A DNA stretch of 64,000 bases from Trochalopteron elliotii (taxonomy: Eukaryota; Chordata; Aves; Passeriformes; Leiothrichidae). Location of the stretch: positions 186,001-250,000 of the forward strand of contig JANPWX010000558.1 of the NCBI GenBank assembly GCA_024734555.1, given 5' to 3'. Positions within the stretch are counted from its first letter, which is position 1; every line of letters starts with the position of its first letter. This document shows, in pieces, positions 48,558-61,905 of the stretch. The notes below the pieces were generated by a model that saw only the letters and a program-made list of their open reading frames with translations, did not search any database and was not told the DNA's origin. Position numbers and translations under genes: made by a program.

Positions 48558-51100
48558 CTATAAAAAGCAAATGACTTTGCCACAGAAGACATAATGAAAT
48601 GTGGATTCCCACAGATTTGTGACTTATGATTGGAATCTCGGCTTTGTGATCCACTGTGAACTAACCTCTGTTAATGCTTGCCCTCTTAGGGGGCATGTAG
48701 AACAATTTGCTCATGTGTGGATTCTCTGGTATCTAGTAAAGCTGGAGTTTATTCTGCAGGCTTCCTCTAAGGATCTGTATCCCCTACCCAATCACATCTT
48801 CAGTTTTATTTCTGTCCCTGCAGAATTCATTAAAATGTAAATTACGTTCCACTGAAAAAAACATAAGACTGTTAATGGAATTTCATCCATTGCATTATGC
48901 AGATATCCAAAATAGACAACCACTTTGAGCTAGTCATGATATACAGTGAAAAGTTATCCCCAAAGGTCATCTCTAGAAGTAAATGCACAAGGTTTGATTT
49001 TTTCTTATCCAAGGTGGTATTTGTTTGTGGTTTGGACAGATGCTTGACTAAAAAACTTAACAGATGGAAGGAATTAAATCCTTCAAACATGGCCTAAAAA
49101 TACCTCCCATTTCCCTACCTCTAATTCTTTACTCACAAGTTAATGGCCTCTAAGCACTTCTTCCTTCCATCTCTGCAGGTCACTTGTAAGTAATTTATCA
49201 AGAAAAAAAAATTATTTAGAGTAGGCTGTTCTTTTAGTAAGCCCAGGTCATACTCTTCAGTAATCTCTGATTTGTCTGTTTCTAAGGCCAAGCTACAAGA
49301 CACACTTATTCTGGTGTCAGAAATACTTGATGGTTAGCCATTGAGAAGAAAACTGAGAAATACAATCACAGACAATGACTTATGAACCCCCCTATTTAAA
49401 ATATATTATTCCAAACAAAGGATTCATTGCACTTCTTGCCATCCAACTTTCTTATGAAAAAAAAAATTAACTGGTAAGAACCTAACACAAGACTACATAT
49501 AGCTACTCTTTACATCTACAAGCACAACTGCCATGTTACATTACTTCAGTTTTCACCAAAGTCAACTGCCTTAGTTGGCAATCTATGGATATATTCTGTA
49601 GCTATGGGATTGTCTAGATTCACACCTGCCAATGATAAATGTGTCTTCATATTTTCAAACTCTAATAATGAAACTCAAATGAAACTATCTGGTTACAAAA
49701 ATTTTATCCATGATGAAGAGAAATACACATGTTTTCAGGTTATTCCTCAGCAAAGGCCTAATTTCCCTGAAGATTAACTTCTACATTCAGGGTAGTATTG
49801 CATTCAAGTGGGAGCTGACTCAAGGACCAAACTCAAAGGTATAAACAAACTTCTGTAAGAAGTCTCACTCCACTGCATGGAAAGCTTCAGCAACTTACAC
49901 AGGAGACCTCAATTCAAGTCCCTACTGTTGGCAAAACAGTTAAAATTTCTCCATCCTAGAGTTTCAAGTATTTCCTGAGGCACTTTAAAGTCTCATCATC
50001 CGGGGCTGCCTGTCTAAATATGCACACTTTCAGAAAAAGACTCATGCCAGCTAGAAGTGGTGTTCATTTTGGATATGCACCATGTGGGTAACAGCATCCT
50101 ACACAGCCCACAAGCAGAGACAGAGGTCATTCACACATACAAGTTTTGTTGTCTTTAAACTTGTGGCATAAAACTGCAAAGCTGTATTGCCAAACATGGA
50201 TCAGGTGGAACTAGAATTGGAACATACTCCACTGCAGAATGCAGGACAATTTGGAGCACTGAAAGTATCTGTATTCCACCTTTACAGGTTACACGACTCA
50301 TGCAGATAGAAATAAAATATAGTTCAGTTCTAATGGGATGAGACTTTGTGTAAAAAAGTTTAAATTGCATTTGGAGTCTCATACCCATCTTTTCATTTTT
50401 TCCATCAGTCTGGATACTATATATAATTTAGCCATTAATGAGAACAAAGACATTAATGCATATAAGTACTGTGACTTAAGTGAGTCAAAAGCCTTCTATT
50501 ACTTCTGAAATACAACATTCCCCATCTGGAAGATTAGAAAATAACACTTCTAGACCCTACAGAGGTACCTTCCTTCTCTAATTAAAACATCCTTATGAGG
50601 AAAAGCAAACAACTGAAGCACCAGAATAAATCAGGGAAAAGCCTGGAAATAAAAAGACAATACACAGAGTATGAAATACAAACAACATTTCCATCTTATT
50701 ACCCCACATGTTACACTTTTTTGTGCTTTTTTTCCTAATTGTATGGTACTTTTGTAGTGTCTACAAACTTTGAGCACAGAATCCCTCAAGAGGTAAGCCA
50801 TAGCTAGTTTTAGTTACGCCAGTTACCATCATGAGCTTGGGAATCAAAGGTCCACTCTCACTAAGAGTGATTTCTGAGTGGCAGTCTTTCACTCCCTGGA
50901 TTTTCTTGATCTTCCTCTTCTCAGTGACATTTTGTGCTTCTGTATCTTGGCCCACGTTTTCCATGGCTAAACTAATGTTCAACTCTAGCTGTTGGAAGCC
51001 ATTCTAGCAAGCCTATTCTTTGGTACTAATGATGGTTTTGCTGGCTTTATAAGGACAGATACATGCAAGCCATGTGGATAGCTGAGGCCTGTAGAGCCAT

Positions 51101-51148
51101 AAAAAGTCTAAAAAGTCTAAAATAGAATAAAATAGAGTAAAATAGAAC
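51101..51148. repeat. Short tandem repeats, 10-bp and 9-bp units
   Basis: Two AAAAAGTCT units followed by three 10-base units AAAATAGAAT, AAAATAGAGT, AAAATAGAAC. Confidence 0.8.
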
Positions 51149-51934
51149 TACAAGCTCCAAAGTCCTTATTTGGATATCTCTGTGAGTTCAAAGCACAAGA
51201 AACAGAACATTCTTCATCAAAATGAAGTTTTTCATTTTTCTTGAGAAAAACCCCAAACCATTTCAGGCTAAACTCATTCTAAACCTGAACCCACCACCAC
51301 CATTTTCCCTCTGATGTGTATTTTTTCTCAGAATGATGTTTCTTCTTTATGAAGCCAGTGGGAATGCATGGCTGTACATAGTCTCCAAAAACAGCTAGTC
51401 TTTTACTAAAACCAGCTGAGTTTACTGCTGTGAAGGAAGAATGCTTACTTGTCTTTACTGGCTGCCACAGGATACCTCAGTGTGCATGTAACAGGACTAG
51501 TGGATTCTCTGGAAGGTGACAATTCATAACACCCACTATGTGGAAATGTGTTTGTTTATACAGCTCTGCATGACAACAGATGATGGAGCTGTCAACATCA
51601 GTTTGAATACTTGATGTCTTATGGTAGATAACCTTCTATGCTTTTAGTGATTGACTTTCATAGCACCAATTCAGCTGTCCAGAAATGGCAATTTCCAAAG
51701 TCAGAGCTCTGTTGATCTTCAGCTTCTCACAATTTTGCCTCTGGTCTTCCTTTCAAGCCTGGTATACCTGGAATGTCCTTTCCCACATGGGTTTGCCAAG
51801 TCATCAGTCTTTATGCATTAAAGCCCATCTGGAGGGACCTTGAGTTGTGCTGAGACTGCTCATTTACTATATTTAGACCTGAGAATTATCTGCGATTATG
51901 CGCAGACAACATACTCAAAATGGCACAAAGATGA

Positions 51935-52760
51935 ATCACAGAATCACAGATCAGTTGAGGTTGGAAGGGAGCTCTGAAGGTCATCTGGACCAGCCCTACT
52001 GCTCAAACAGGGCCACCTAGAATCAGTTGCCCAGGACCATGTCTGGGTGGCTACTGAATACCTTCAATGACAGAGAATCCACAACTTCTTTGGGAAACTT
52101 GTTTGCCCTGACAGTAAAATCAGTGTTTCCTGATGCTCAGTCTTTGCCTCTTGTACTGTCACAGGTCACCACTGAAAAAACCTTGGCTTGGTTTTCTTTA
52201 CATCCTCCTGTCAAGTATTTGCATACATTAGTTAGATCTCTGTCTTCTCCAGGCTAAACAGTCCTGGCCTAGTCAGCCTTCCCTCACAGGGGAGATATTT
52301 CATCATCTTAGTGGCCCTTTGACTCATTCCATTATGTCCACATCTGTCTGGTACTGGGAAGCCCAGAACTCAAGGTGTGGCCTCACCAGGACTGAATAAA
52401 GGAGAAGGGTCACCTCTTCTTGACCTGCTTGGAACAGTCCTAATGCAGTCCAGGAGACTGTTGGCCTTCTCTGCAGCAAGGACACATTGCTGGCTCCTGT
52501 TCAACCTGCTATACCCCAGAATTCCCAGACTCTTTTCTGCCAAGCTGCTTTCCAGCCAGGTAGCCCCAGCACACAGTGGTGCATGGGGTTGTTCCTCCCC
52601 ACTTTGCATCTTCCCTTGTTGAACTTCATCAGTTTTCTGTCAGCCCATGAAAACCATCTCCACATCACGTTTATATTTTGGTTAAAGCGGAAGAACTCAC
52701 CTGAAACTAACCTGGGCCTCTCTGTAGCCAAAAACCGACAGATGAGATGCCATATTTTGA
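51935..52760 (-). mobile_element. CR1 LINE fragment, long 3' portion
   Basis: Begins with ATCACAGAATCACAGATCAG and TTGAGGTTGGAAGGGAGCTC, then GGTCATCTGGACCAGCCC, and runs through TCTTCTCCAGGCTAAACAGT, CCCAGAACTCAAGGTGTGGC and CTTGTTGAACTTCATCAG. This is the full reverse-complement order of an avian CR1 3' UTR into the end of ORF2. Same strand as TSPAN9. No intact coding frame. Confidence 0.9.
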
Positions 52761-53867
52761 GCTAAACAGTAAGAGCTACTAAAAAGGCCCTGAGCAACTT
52801 ATTCAGCCTGCAAGGGCACAGTGAGATAGCTCTGTCACTCACATGCCACTACTTTAATCGATTATGCAGCCATGAAGAGTTCACAATCTGAAAAGCATAA
52901 GAAGGTAGAAGATGGAAAAAGAGTTGCCAGGAGCCACATGTGAAAGCATAAGCAACACATAAACAAAATCTCCAAATCTGTTAAGAGTGGCAGCATTTAA
53001 ACAAACAGAAAAATGCAGTTTTACTTATATCAGAGAGATGTGTCATTAAACACATTTGCTGCAACTGGTAACCTTCTTACAGAGTCAATATATCCTGATA
53101 TCAACATGTGAATCTTGAGTTTCCTTTACCAGGTCTGTAGAATTCATAATTAAGCTCCAGTTGCTGACTGTAAATCTGTGCAGTGTAATCTGCCTGCACT
53201 GTGACGCTTGTCATGATAAAATCATTCTGGGGTAATTTTCTTATATGATATCTCAGTACTGACTTGCCTCACACAAGGTATTTGACTGACAAATATAGGT
53301 AATCCTAAACTGCAGGCTGTGCTATAGATTTCAATACAAACATGGGTTACATGAACACATTGACTAAAATAATCTCTCAGCAGAGACAGCCATGGGATTT
53401 TGACCTTTCCAGTCTCTATCCAAAAAGCTTTCAAAAAAATACTTCCCTTTCCACAAGTTGAAAGAGCTTTTGCTTCAGCTGGAATACTCAAAACCACAGT
53501 CCTTGCTCACCTACCTTCCTATATGCTTCCATCTCTTTTACCACATACATCAAAGAGAAGCTAAAGTGGCCTTCTGTTATTGCTGTGATTGTGAAATGCA
53601 TCCAGCAAGACCTTCAAGTCAGGAAAGACCAAATCTAACTCCCAATCTGTCTTCATATGTGCTGGCATGTTCCTCCAATTATCCTCTGACATCAGACAGA
53701 CTACAGGAATACAGAACTCTGTGCAGCAATTGCTTTGCTGTTCCCAATGCACACCTGACTGAGGCTTGAGCCCTGTGCCTTGCCCTCACGAGCTCACGCT
53801 CATGCTTTTCTATAGAAATCAGATTACACCTGAACATACCTCTTAGCTACAAAATGGAAGGCAACAA

Positions 53868-53934
53868 AAAAAAGAAAAAGAAAAAGAAAAAGAAAAAGAA
53901 AAAGAAAAAGAAAAAGAAAAAGAAAAAGAAAAAG
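53868..53934. repeat. (AAAAAG)n hexanucleotide microsatellite
   Basis: About eleven perfect AAAAAG units in a row. High purity suggests it is young and length-variable. Confidence 0.97.
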
Positions 53935-56900
53935 GTGCTAAATTGTGAATAGCCCTTCACTCCTGTGTAGAGTCAGAGCATTTTTTTCTCAAAAACCACC
54001 TGTTATTTAAGTTTACGGTTTGCACTTGCAGGGTTCAAGAAAAGAAGTGATCTCTGTAGCAGCAACTAACATCTTCTCCCATGGATTAGCATGCTCTTGT
54101 ATGGCTTAGTATCACCCTGGCTTCACATCTACCTTGCATTTCCAAGGCAGTTCAACTACCTGCAAGAGGCACAACTCTTGTCTGTCCATCTGCTTTAGGA
54201 GAGAGGTGAATGAGGAACTGCTCAGCAGTTTGAAAGAGTCTGTAAACTGATTATCCAATGAAAACAAGAGCACAGGACTATATATGTCAAAGACTCACAG
54301 ACCTGCATTCCAGACATGAAATCCAGCTTTGTCTACTCTGACCATAAGACTATGAACAGTCATGCACTGCAGCAATGACAGCTAGAGAAAGATCTCACCC
54401 TTCCCCCCAGATGTGGAAAAAGAAACATTTTGCTACTTCTATCAGGAATCTTTGGAAGTGACCTCTGTTCTCAAATATGGTTTTCTAACGCATCAGGGTA
54501 AATGCAGATTGATTTAAGTCACAAGTATTTAAAACATCAGCTTTTATCACCATTTAAACTAAAAGAAACTTTGAATAAGTCATGCATTTTAACCTGCATT
54601 GCTTTTGTACCCTTAACTCAGCTTCCTTCTATAGATAATTAATGCATCTTTTTGTCAGGCTGGAAGAGAATCTGTTTCTATACACTAACTCATTTTTGTT
54701 GCTAACTGAATTTTGGTAGAAATTGGCACTCAATCAAAAGCCACAAAACAACATCTCAAAACTATATACAATTAGTTACACAGTACTATATTTGGTGTGC
54801 TGTATGAATAAAGAAAAGAGGATGTTTTTTCATCAAGAAATCATCATAGTTTTCATTTTAAATGGATTTATTTAACACAGGCAGTGTTACCTGTAGTTAA
54901 AGAACTGAATATTTCTCATGATCAAACTCCATAAAAATGTAGAAACTGTTGCTCTCGTATGCTAATACCTCATTCTCTATATGCTCAAAAATAGCAGGCA
55001 AGTCTGCCTGCTTTTTCAGCTGCCAGTTTTGCAATACTAAATAAAATAGGTGTTGAGAAGAACCAAATGAATAATCTGAAATGAAAGCTACTGCTGGTTT
55101 AGGCTTTCAAATACTGGTTTAGTCTTTCAGTCAAGCTTTGCTTCCAGCTGCTGTCTTCCACAAGTTCTTCCCTTGCCTTCTTTGCAGAAATTGACAGCAA
55201 GTATCCACTCCTTGTATGTTTTTATTTAACTTGCATTTTCAGAGATTATAGTCATGAAAGGTGTCATGAAGATTTGGAATGGAGTTAGTTTTTCAAAAGA
55301 AGTTAAATAGAGTTGAATTAAAGGGTATCTTTTTTTTTCTCCTCTAGCTTAGAATGCTAATTAACAAGTAGCAAGAATCAGAGAGGATTCTCTTGGTAGA
55401 GCATGAAGAAATTCTAGTAATTCTTTATGTTGCACTGATTCAAGTCCTTTGTCTTTTCAAAAATAAAAACTATTTTCACTTTCCTCTTTATTTTAACAAA
55501 AGCCCATCTACAGTAGGAATTGTGCTGGAAGGGCACAAAGGTAACAGTGCAGATGCTATAAGGATTCACACTGCAGTAGCAATGGAACAATATCTCTTCA
55601 TGCCATGGTCAAAATAGCAGCATGAAATGAGTATCACATGCAAATTCACCCTGATGTTACAAACGAGGAAAAATATTTCCATAAAAACCTGGGAGTAATA
55701 GTAAACACATTAGTCCATGCTGGTTCTTTAGACACTGTGGTCTGTTGGGCTCCTCTCTCACTGTCAGAACAGCACTGTTTCAGTTTGCTCAGATATTTTT
55801 GTCCCGGGCATAACTGTGATGATTTTGCAGTCCTACCTCACAAGTTCCTGTCTGTCCTTAGTAAAAGGGACTGCTGAGGTGAGGTTACATATGGGACAGC
55901 AAAGCTTGTACAGCCTGGTGAGAACAAAAGTAATGAAGTAAATAATTTTTTGTCTAAAAAATGAGATCTTTAATCATTGTTTTATATATAATTTTACTAG
56001 TTAAGGGATCTCACTTGCCTAACTTGTCTGACATTAAAGGACTGGCTGTGGCCATAAAGAGCAGTTTAAAAGCTGGGATTATAGGTATGGTCAGAAGCAG
56101 AAAGAGAAGATGGAAAACTCCAACTGATTGTTCTATTATGCCATTATTAACCAAGAGAACACTGTAGGCTGTAATCACTCAGCATGTGTGAGAAGAAAAA
56201 GAGGACACATAGATGAAAGACTCTGTGGGGTCTTTTCAAATAAAGAAAAATAACCAAAGTTGCGTAAATAAAATTTCCATACCTAGCATAGTGAAGTAGC
56301 AGTACTTAATAGGAAATTACACTTACTTGTTTCACAACATTAATGGAAGGTGTAAAACAAAAATTTCTACAGTTTATCAATATGAAGTGATAAATTTACT
56401 TCACAATTTTTTTGTGGAATGCTTCCTGAATGCACACGTTATTTGACCCTGAGATGCACCACTTCTTTCCCCCTCCCAAAAAAATGCTATCAGAATCACC
56501 CTGGCACATGTTCAGTACATTTTGGACACTAAATGATACCTCTGTGATGACCTCTAACACTTTTCTTCCCCTGGTCTATTTCTCTAAAAGTAGGTAGGGT
56601 AAAGCTTGCACCATCCTTAGCACTGAGAGAATGAGAGCAATTTCCCTTTACACAGTTTAAAATAGAAATACAAACCTTGCCAGAATGATTTGAAAGCACT
56701 GGCAGATGGATAAAATATTTCTGAATCTGCATCGTGTAACATTTGGCAGCTAGCATGAGTACTGAACAGCTGACTTTTATGCAATGACATTATTAATTAT
56801 ATCTTCCTTGCCAAACAAGCACCGTAACTGAGCCTTTGCAGCAGCGTGTCATTAGGCAGCTCATGCATGTCTGCTGAGCTGCTCATACGGTAAGGGACGG

Positions 56901-59523
56901 AGCTGCCCTGTCCCAGACCTACTAAAAACATCAGCCAAGCTCCCATCTGATTGCAAGAGCTACTATATATGGGCCAAAGGCAGTGCAGCAACCAGAAGGG
57001 GGTATGTTCCGCCCGTGTCGTCAGACATGGGACAACAGCCATTCCCAACATTATTCCTGGCTTGCCAAGACCACCAACAGTGCAAGACAGTCATTCATGC
57101 CTGCAGACTAATTTGCATAAAATTTGCTTGCAGGCTGAAATATCTTCATTTTGGACATTTTCCATTCAATGCTTGTTTTTTTTTTTTAAACTGGAATCTG
57201 CAGAAGCATCTCAAAAGCCTGTGTATGCCTGCAGGCATATATTAACTGATCTCAGATTTGCAGAGTGCAAAACTAACTCAATGAAAAGCCAGCTCTTGTT
57301 TCAGGAAACAGAAGAGCTGACAGAAGCCATCATGTCTCTAATCCTAACTGCCTCAAGCCTCAATTTTGTGCAAAAACCATGATCCTTCTCACTTCAAGCC
57401 AACATAAGAAACATTGGATGGATGTATTAGATAGATGCATAAGTGTCTGCAACACTTATAATTCAAACAAAATACTCACATATTCTCTGTCCCAAATCCC
57501 AACAGCCAGTCACCTACAGCAACCTTGTAAATCTATCCCTTTGACTTCCCTGTTTCACACATCCAAGCTCTCAGCAGTTCTGCTGACTCCTGGAACCTGG
57601 TTCCAGTTGTTTCACACTGCTTCACACAGAAATTCCTGGGGGAATTTCATCTTGAATCTGATGATCTCCCTTCACTTCTACGTTAATTCTCTCATAGGCA
57701 GTCAAAAAAACAGGTGAGAAGCATCACAGATTTGATTCCTTCTCAAGCAGTATAAGTTCCTAGCCAGCCCTTTGCCTTGAGATCCTTTGGATCATACAGA
57801 ACCATGACGTGGTGTCTGTTGTCCCACAATGACGAGACCCGGCACATTCAATTGTATTTCAAACTTTTCGAGCAGCTCCACAACTTCATAAACTTGACTA
57901 ATTCTGACAGCAGCTTACTGAAACAGGCAAATTACTAAATGGGATTAATGCAATCTTCACAGAGTCCTGAAGTAATCAAAAAGTTACTGGTAAGTTCAGT
58001 TTGCTTTTGAGCAGACCATAAGCACGCATTTTTAGATGAATGATAAATGTATTGGTACAAAGAATGGCACATACCATCATTGTCATCATCATTGTCACTA
58101 TCATTTCTATAAAACATGGAAAATGTGCAGTACTGTTCTCACTTTCCAAAGCTACAGATGGAGGCTGTTTTGCATATGCAGCAAAGTATTGACTGCCACA
58201 ATGGGGTACTCACTTTCCTCTTGCTCTGAAAATTTATCCTGCTTTATCAATGAGTTCCTTTATTTGTTTACAATTATATTCAAGTATATGACAGTATATG
58301 TGAGTTCAGAAACTCTCTGTTCCATGTATTTCATGGGTCATTCCCAGCACAGCATGGTAGCTTTAGCTCTGTCATCATAACATTAAAAATTCAAGTTGCA
58401 CTAGGAAAAACAGAATTAGAGCAGCATCTTGCCTAACAGGAGGGCAGAGGATACAGCAACTTCTGCCACTCATAAGCCAGTTGTTACTGCTCTTGTATCT
58501 TCACAGAGAGAAACTAATTCTGTGTACACACCACAAAGGAGAGCTTACCTTGTATTTCCAGCGGAGAAGAGGGAACAGTAAGAAGCAGAAATACCATGGC
58601 AGGAAGCAGACAATGCCACTTGTTTGCCCAAACACTGGCATTGACCAAAACAGTGAAAGATGACCATCCATCAAATGTTGTGAATGAGGTTCCAGAGCCA
58701 CCCCACACAGATGAGGTTTACATGCACCCCTGAATAAAAAGCTAAACTGGCTCTAGACCTTCCACACAGCAGAAAGCACCAGAAAATAAACGTGAAAAGA
58801 ATGCACCATGACATCAATGACTTCTTACCTGTTGGGTTTTTTTATGTCAGAGGTGGACAACTGGAAATTCTGCAATACCCCAAAGTGACAATCCTGGCCA
58901 AGGGAATGGGCAGGAGTGCTAAAGGACCACTTGCCTTAGAGAGTTTCTCCAACAGACCCTTAGGTCTGAAATTTCCCTATAGATACATTGAAGGCATGAA
59001 TAATGGATCATATGGAAGCTGTTAAACTATTCATGTCTAGGAAAGTGCCTCTGTTGAATGGACAACACTCTTTTAGGAGCTGAACTGACAGAATGTGAAT
59101 TAAGACAATACGGTGATGGCTAATTATGTCCCTTCACACCACTCCAAGTTAAGAGGGATCTTGAAAATCCTGTGTTCAAAGGATTTGCTGGGGAAAGTTA
59201 GTTACATGGCCCTAGCCATAGGAATTGTATACTTTATTACCATGATTAAACTTTATAACTGAGACTCTTCTTTGGGAATGGGGCTCACAAGAACTAGACC
59301 TGTCTCTGATAATGGCTTTGCTGTGTTATAATTACATTTTTAATTTGCTAGTTTGAAATTACATTCACCTGCTGTTGCTGTTTGGAAAAAAAGGTGGATA
59401 AAAGCAGCAGTACAGTTCTAAACAGAGTTCTTATTGCTTGGGTTCTTGCAAATGCATGACTTCAGTTCTGGAACTGTTAAGCCACAGTTTTAGTTTAGAA
59501 AGGTGGAACAGAGTAATCTGATG

Positions 59524-59557
59524 GAATGAATGAACAAATGAAGGAATGAATGAATGC
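59524..59557. repeat. (AATG)n short tandem repeat
   Basis: GAATGAATGAACAAATGAAGGAATGAATGAATG, a slightly interrupted tetranucleotide repeat. Confidence 0.85.
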
Positions 59558-60187
59558 ACTATGTTGCTGTTAAACCTCCTCCCCAGTTGCAAAGAAGCAG
59601 TAATTCAGTCTTAGCTAAAGCAGTTCCCTGTTTTGTCTTAGTCTGGGAATATTTTAGAAACCAAACCTACAATAAAAAAAGAACTCTGATTCCAGCTGGA
59701 TGGGGAAAAAGCAGAGGCAGACAATATTTAATCCTGACAATGTTGTAGCATTTTTATACAACACAGAATAGTCCTAAAATAGGAAAGCTGAACCAGACCC
59801 ACAGACCTCTTATGAGGTGGGGAGGGAAGCATTAACACTTAATTGGTATTAATGATTTGAGTATAATATAGAAGTCCCTGCTTTCAAATTTCAAAGGAAA
59901 AAATATTTACTAAGCAAAAGGCCTTGAACACATCTTAATGACCACTTTGGCAGACTCTCTTCATTACTCAAATGAAAATTTAAGAGTCACAAATAAGAAC
60001 AGCATTCCCCATGCTGCAGCTCCTTTCCTTGCTGATACAAGAACTGAAAATGACAAGATTGTGTGGTCTCCTGTGGAAAACCAAAAAAAGATCTGTTACC
60101 AGAGCCTGCTGGTTTTCAAAACTACAGAAAAAAAAACTTTACTATTTTTTCTGAAATATTTTTCCTTCTCCCCTTCTGCTGCCTCCT

Positions 60188-60570
60188 GAAATAAGCTGTA
60201 GACTGTAATGAGGCCACCCCTCAGCCTCCTCTACTCTAAGGTGAACAAAACCAACTGACATCAGCTGCTTCTCCTATGTCTTGCCCTTGAGACCTTTCAC
60301 CATCTTGGCTGTCTTCCTCTGGACACACCCTAAATAGTCTGAAATCATTCTTATATAAAGGCATCTAAAACAGCCCCCAGCACTCGAGGTGAGGCCGTCC
60401 CAGAGCAGGGCAGGACAATCCCCTCCCTTGCCTGGCTGGCGATGCTGTGCCTGATGCCCCCCAGGACACACTTGGCTCTCCTGGCTGCCAGGGCACTGCT
60501 GACTCATGTTCCACTTGCCATCCACTCAGGCCCAAGGTCTTTCTTAGTCATGTTGCCATTCTTGCCCTGC
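60188..60570 (-). mobile_element. CR1 LINE fragment (3' UTR to ORF2 end)
   Basis: Contains GAGGCCACCCCTCAGCCTCC, CTTGGCTGTCTTCCTCTGGA, CAGCACTCGAGGTGAGGCCG and CTGCCAGGGCACTGCTGACT, which are reverse-complement CR1 blocks. Both ends are truncated. Confidence 0.88.
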
Positions 60571-61826
60571 CCAATTTTAAGCAACACAAAAAGAGCAGCG
60601 TAATTGCTGTGAAGAAATGCAACCCAAATGTCATGGCAGAGGCTATATAGCAATTACGTCAGGCACGCGGCACTCCTACCCTCAACTTGTCATTTGTCTC
60701 CTGACATGTCATATGACCTCGGATAGTTCTCAACCTGAGCTAGATGTATTGCCTTCTTTGACCTGTAAAACTAGATGATCTTTGAACTAGCAAAGCATCT
60801 TCCTTATCACTCTATAAACATGCTGACTGCCTCAAACATTTAATCTACTCCCTCAAAGCTGTACAAAACTACAGATGTGGATAGGCACATATGTGGCTGA
60901 TCATTCTGTCAAGTACTGGCACCTTCTGTTTATTCCTCGTTCCCCTCCACTCACTCTATGCAGAAGAAAATCCAAGACACCTGTCAGTGCACTGCTTGTA
61001 CAATGATAGCATAGTCTAGACAAGTTGCCTCTGGAACTGGGTACATGGGGCTCAAGGGAGGTAGTTGTAAAGCTAAACTGGCTCTAGACATGGGCTAAGA
61101 GGGCTTTGTAAGTGGACTTAGTGGCACCAACCAACACTAACTTGAAAGGTCTTTCATTCAACTTTATTGACCAGTATAGCTTGCCTGTGGTCAGAAAATC
61201 CTTAAGCAAGACAACTTGCTGAACAAAAAGTCACATTTTTGTGCAGTAATAATGTTTATTCTGCCTTGCCCCTCTGAATGTAACGTTTTCTAAACTGTTT
61301 TCCAAAGCCACTGTAAAGATTTCTCCATTCATTCTTAGCCTGTGCAAAATTTTTTGTGCATGTGCTAAACCACGCACATGCCAGTGGGTGTAGGGCCAAG
61401 GTGAAACTGAACCACCAGAGACAGCTCTCTCACTTTTCTGTAACCTCTGCAAAATGGTAGAAACTGAAAATGGCCACTAAGACTTCAAATTGAACATCTG
61501 ACACCACATAAAACATTGAAGGAACACAGAGGTCAGAAATGAAAAAAGGTTAGCAATCATAAATTAAATGTGCTGAGATTCTTTGTTTATGCATCACTTG
61601 CTTTGTGCTTCACAAGAATTAGATCTGTCCAAGTACATTTATTAGGAGGCAGCTCAGGATTAATTTCTGGCTAAATGAATCCTTTCTTGGTGACAAGCAG
61701 TACGTTGTGATTTCTATACCGCAGCAAAATTTTTCAAAGACTACTTCCTTCATGGATTCCAGAAAAGTTTCTAGGAGAGGATGGTTTCTCAGTTAATTTT
61801 CTAACAGCCTTTGTAAGAAGGTGAAA

Positions 61827-61905
61827 TCATAAAATCACAGAATGGGTTGTGTTGGAAGGGACCTTTTAAGATTATCTAGTCCAATACCCATATTAAAAAT
61901 GTTTC
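61827..61905 (-). mobile_element. CR1 LINE 3'-terminal fragment (short)
   Basis: AAATCATAAAATCACAGAAT, GGGTTGTGTTGGAAGGGACC and AAGATTATCTAGTCCAATAC form the last roughly 75 bases of a CR1, reverse orientation. A severely 5'-truncated insertion. Confidence 0.85.

Noticed and set aside
58074..58104. Run of ATC/ATTGTC triplets as a possible CRISPR-like or coding repeat
   Set aside because: A short imperfect trinucleotide repeat with no spacers or unit structure. A similar chance run lies at 28145-28190.
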